64,000 nucleotides of DNA from JANRJY01 sp033763735 (GTDB lineage Bacteria; Bacteroidota; Bacteroidia; Cytophagales; UBA9547), in assembly GCA_033763735.1 (NCBI GenBank), contig JANRJY010000021.1, forward strand, positions 1 to 64,000. Direction: 5' to 3'. Both the position numbers and the translations under genes were made by a program. Below the pieces are notes generated by a model. The model made no database searches and had not been told where the DNA came from. It saw nothing but the letters and a program-made list of their open reading frames with translations. The stretch's first letter is position 1; every line of letters starts with the position of its first letter. Positions 62,293-64,000 of this stretch are shown in pieces.

Positions 62293-62937
62293 ATGATAAC
62301 AAAATTGAAAAAACTAATAATGGATACTAAAAGATTAAAAAAAATAGTACATCGTGTCATATTCCCTAGTCATGATCCTCGTCCTCGTTGGTGGATTCGG
62401 AATATTGTAAACCCGGTATTTAGTAAATATGGCAAAAACACAATAGTGCGCCAAAACACCAGAATTGACGTTGTGCCATTTCATGCATTTACGGTAGGCA
62501 GTAACTGTATTATAGAAGATTTTGCAATTATTAACAATGCTATTGGGGATGTGCGAATAGGGAATGACACCATTATTGGTTTGTCCAATACCATAATAGG
62601 CCCGGTAATGATAGGCAACGAAGTTATGTTTGCTCAAAATGTTGTGCTCTCCGGCATGAATCATCAATATAAGGATATAACAATTGCCAGCAGATATCAG
62701 CCATGTACTACCAATCCGATTATAGTTGAAGATGAAGTTTGGATTGGTGCCAATGTGGTAGTAACAGCTGGAATTACCATTGGAAAGCATTCGGTAGTTG
62801 CAGCAGGAAGTGTAGTTACAAAAGATGTGCCTTCATACACCGTAGTGGCTGGTAACCCTGCAAAACCTATCAAAACATTCAACCCCCAAACATTGTCGTG
62901 GGAAAAAGCACACAATGCAGTAGAAATACGCAAATAA
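62293..62937 (+). CDS. Hexapeptide-repeat acyltransferase (left-handed beta-helix)
   Basis: From the ATG at 62293 the product has 214 residues; another ATG at 62320 is also plausible. An upstream ATG at 62206 would overlap the LruC gene by 41 bases and adds an unlikely leader. The core is a run of hexapeptide units (I-G-N-D-T-I-I-G-L-S-N-T-I-I-G-P-V-M-I-G-N-E-V), the catalytic loop S-G-M-N-H-Q-Y-K-D with its His, and the C-terminal W-I-G-A-N-V-V-V-T-A-G-I-T-I-G-K-H-S-V-V-A-A-G-S-V-V-T-K-D-V-P. It matches WcaF/LacA-like O-acetyltransferases. It probably acetylates a sugar of the polysaccharide. Confidence 0.87.
   Translation: MITKLKKLIMDTKRLKKIVHRVIFPSHDPRPRWWIRNIVNPVFSKYGKNTIVRQNTRIDVVPFHAFTVGSNCIIEDFAIINNAIGDVRIGNDTIIGLSNTIIGPVMIGNEVMFAQNVVLSGMNHQYKDITIASRYQPCTTNPIIVEDEVWIGANVVVTAGITIGKHSVVAAGSVVTKDVPSYTVVAGNPAKPIKTFNPQTLSWEKAHNAVEIRK
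62917..62930 (+). promoter_or_regulatory. Shared motif copy 4 (GCAGTA-N4-TACG), inside the acyltransferase 3' end
   Basis: GCAGTAGAAATACG overlaps the last codons of the acyltransferase gene and ends 59 bases before the ATG at 62990. Confidence 0.5.
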
Positions 62938-62989
62938 TTGATATTAATAGTTGAGTATAACAATGTAAAATAAACTTAAAATTAATATC

Positions 62990-63625
62990 ATGAAAACAAA
63001 TTACACATACACGACTCCTTCAAATTTCCTTAGTTATATGATTACCCATCCTAACAAATGGTACGATTATGTAACCAAATGCGGATTTAGCGGAAAATCA
63101 TCTTTTGACCAAGAATTACCTTGGTTGAGTTTACCTGCTATTGAATTTATAGAAAGCAATATAGGTCGCAGTGCCAAAGTATTTGAATTTGGTGGAGGAG
63201 GTTCTACAGTGTTTTTTGGTCAGCGTAGTTCAAGTGTAACTTGTTGGGAGAGTGATGAAGTTTGGCTTCGAATGATTGAATCAGCAGTAGCAAAAAAAGG
63301 ACTAGACAATGTTACTTTGATACATAAAGAATTTGAGATACGACCCGAAAAATTGTTTCGACAATCGCAATACATTACCACTTTGCCTCAATCAAAATTT
63401 GATGTAATTCTGATTGATGGTCCCGAAATTCAAAACTACAAGGCTCGTCCTATTTGCTTTGAGTGGGCAGAAAAAAATATTAAACCAGGGGGAATGATAG
63501 TGGTTGACGATGCTTGGAGATATGAAGCATTATTGACTAACAATAAAGCTTTAGAGGTAAAAGAACTGGTAGGTATAGGTCCCGGCAGAATGGGTATAAC
63601 TAAAACGGACATTTATTTATACTAA
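62990..63625 (+). CDS. Class I SAM-dependent methyltransferase-like protein
   Basis: The 211-residue product has the SAM-binding glycine loop F-E-F-G-G-G-G-S-T (residues ~65-73), an acidic end of strand 2 (C-W-E-S-D-E), F-D-V-I-L-I-D-G-P-E-I and K-P-G-G-M-I-V-V-D-D-A-W-R-Y, as in the methyltransferases found in polysaccharide loci. Substrate unknown, likely a sugar or a sugar-linked lipid. It is 52 bases after the acyltransferase and behind motif copy 4. Confidence 0.75.
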   Translation: MKTNYTYTTPSNFLSYMITHPNKWYDYVTKCGFSGKSSFDQELPWLSLPAIEFIESNIGRSAKVFEFGGGGSTVFFGQRSSSVTCWESDEVWLRMIESAVAKKGLDNVTLIHKEFEIRPEKLFRQSQYITTLPQSKFDVILIDGPEIQNYKARPICFEWAEKNIKPGGMIVVDDAWRYEALLTNNKALEVKELVGIGPGRMGITKTDIYLY

Positions 63626-63636
63626 TTGCATTACAG

Positions 63637-63738
63637 ATGAAAACTGCGCAAGAACCTGTATTAATAGCGAAGGTTTTGGCATACATACTTTCTTTTATTA
63701 CCTGCGTTATGTTTATTATTAAAATCATGCTCCTGTAA
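63637..63738 (+). CDS. Possible 33-residue single-span membrane peptide
   Basis: An ATG at 63637 opens a frame (MKTAQEPVLIAKVLAYILSF...) ending at TAA 63736-63738, with one hydrophobic stretch of ~20 residues. It is 11 bases after the methyltransferase stop and its end runs into a hairpin. Short membrane peptides are easily missed but also arise by chance in AT-rich DNA. Confidence 0.35.
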   Translation: MKTAQEPVLIAKVLAYILSFITCVMFIIKIMLL

Positions 63739-63750
63739 GGGCATGATTTT
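63721..63750 (+). terminator. Hairpin, probable terminator
   Basis: AAAATCATGC (63721-63730) pairs perfectly with GCATGATTTT (63741-63750) around a 10-base loop, followed by GT rather than a longer T-run. It separates the methyltransferase from the last gene. Confidence 0.6.
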
Positions 63751-63782
63751 GTCCTAAAAATATCCCTAAATTATACTAAATT

Positions 63783-64000
63783 ATGAAAACTAAAACCAGA
63801 ATTTCACTATCAATTATTATAGTTAATTGGAATACAATGGAGCTTTTGCGTAATTGTCTAGCTTCCATATATAATCATACAAAACTTACTGATTTTGAGG
63901 TAATTGTTGTGGACAACAATTCGTCCGATCATTCAGTTATAATGGTAAGTTCTGAGTTCCAAAAGGTAAAATTAATAAGTAATCAATCAAATGTGGGATT
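63783..64000 (+). CDS. Glycosyltransferase family 2 (3' end outside window)
   Basis: The ATG at 63783 opens M-K-T-K-T-R-I-S-L-S-I-I-I-V-N-W-N-T-M-E-L-L-R-N-C-L-A-S-I-Y, then F-E-V-I-V-V-D-N-N-S-S-D-H-S and I-S-N-Q-S-N-V-G. This is the opening of GT2 enzymes of the rhamnosyltransferase/galactofuranosyltransferase-like group (nucleotide-sugar binding, V-D-N-N-S-x-D). The frame is open to the window end with 72 residues visible. It continues the polysaccharide locus to the right. Confidence 0.88.
   Translation, partial: MKTKTRISLSIIIVNWNTMELLRNCLASIYNHTKLTDFEVIVVDNNSSDHSVIMVSSEFQKVKLISNQSNVG

Noticed and set aside
62335..62790. 151-codon minus-strand frame inside the acyltransferase gene
   Set aside because: It is a shadow of the hexapeptide-repeat gene, which has clear family motifs.

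Overview
The window comes from the chromosome of an AT-rich Bacteroidota bacterium. Six secreted proteins end in the type IX secretion (T9SS) C-terminal sorting domain, several promoters fit the Bacteroidota -7 element TAnnTTTG, start codons lack clear Shine-Dalgarno sites, and the lipoproteins, LruC-domain protein and DUF3098 protein are typical of the phylum. I cannot name the genus.

Layout. (1) 1-11.1 kb: two giant T9SS cargo proteins made of bacterial Ig-like (BIG2) repeats. The first is cut by the window start; the second carries a GH30-type glycoside hydrolase. (2) 11.2-19.3 kb: housekeeping genes, namely an MmcQ/YjbR protein, a cyclopropane fatty acid synthase-like methyltransferase, acetyl-CoA synthetase, a membrane glycosyltransferase-like protein, a small T9SS protein and the ferrous iron importer feoAB. 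(3) 19.42-26.68 kb: a compact integrative element inserted in the 3' end of tRNA-Leu(TAA). It has a frameshifted tyrosine recombinase, HicB/HicA, a divergent repressor/HTH switch, a VapE-type replication ATPase, an iteron dyad that looks like a replication origin, and an ATP-grasp cargo gene. Its plan resembles phage-inducible chromosomal islands and other phage satellites. (4) 26.7-31.7 kb: tRNA-Leu and tRNA-Gly, dipeptide epimerase plus POT peptide transporter, an MNT/HEPN pair and glucose-6-phosphate isomerase. (5) 31.8-48.3 kb: a CBM9-like T9SS protein, DUF3098, recF, pdhA, a TPR protein, lipoproteins, murI, a two-gene sugar-dehydrogenase operon, an M1 aminopeptidase, a retropepsin-like protein, and an ECF sigma factor with two paralogous small membrane proteins. 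(6) 48.35-49.33 kb: a gene-poor stretch with a decayed response-regulator fragment. (7) 49.4-64 kb: an exopolysaccharide-type locus (glycosyltransferases, polyprenyl-phosphate sugar transferase, flippase, acetyltransferase, methyltransferases, LruC lipoprotein) with an H-NOX nitric oxide sensor and its HNOBA hybrid kinase embedded in it.

The two most unusual items are the satellite-like element with its symmetric iteron origin, and a short motif, GCAGTAnNNNTACG (core GTA-N4-TAC). This motif occurs four times in the polysaccharide locus, each time 47-59 bases before a start codon. I did not see it in other intergenic regions of the window. It may tie the NO-sensing genes and the polysaccharide genes into one regulon. 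All calls are from reading the sequence; no database search was run.
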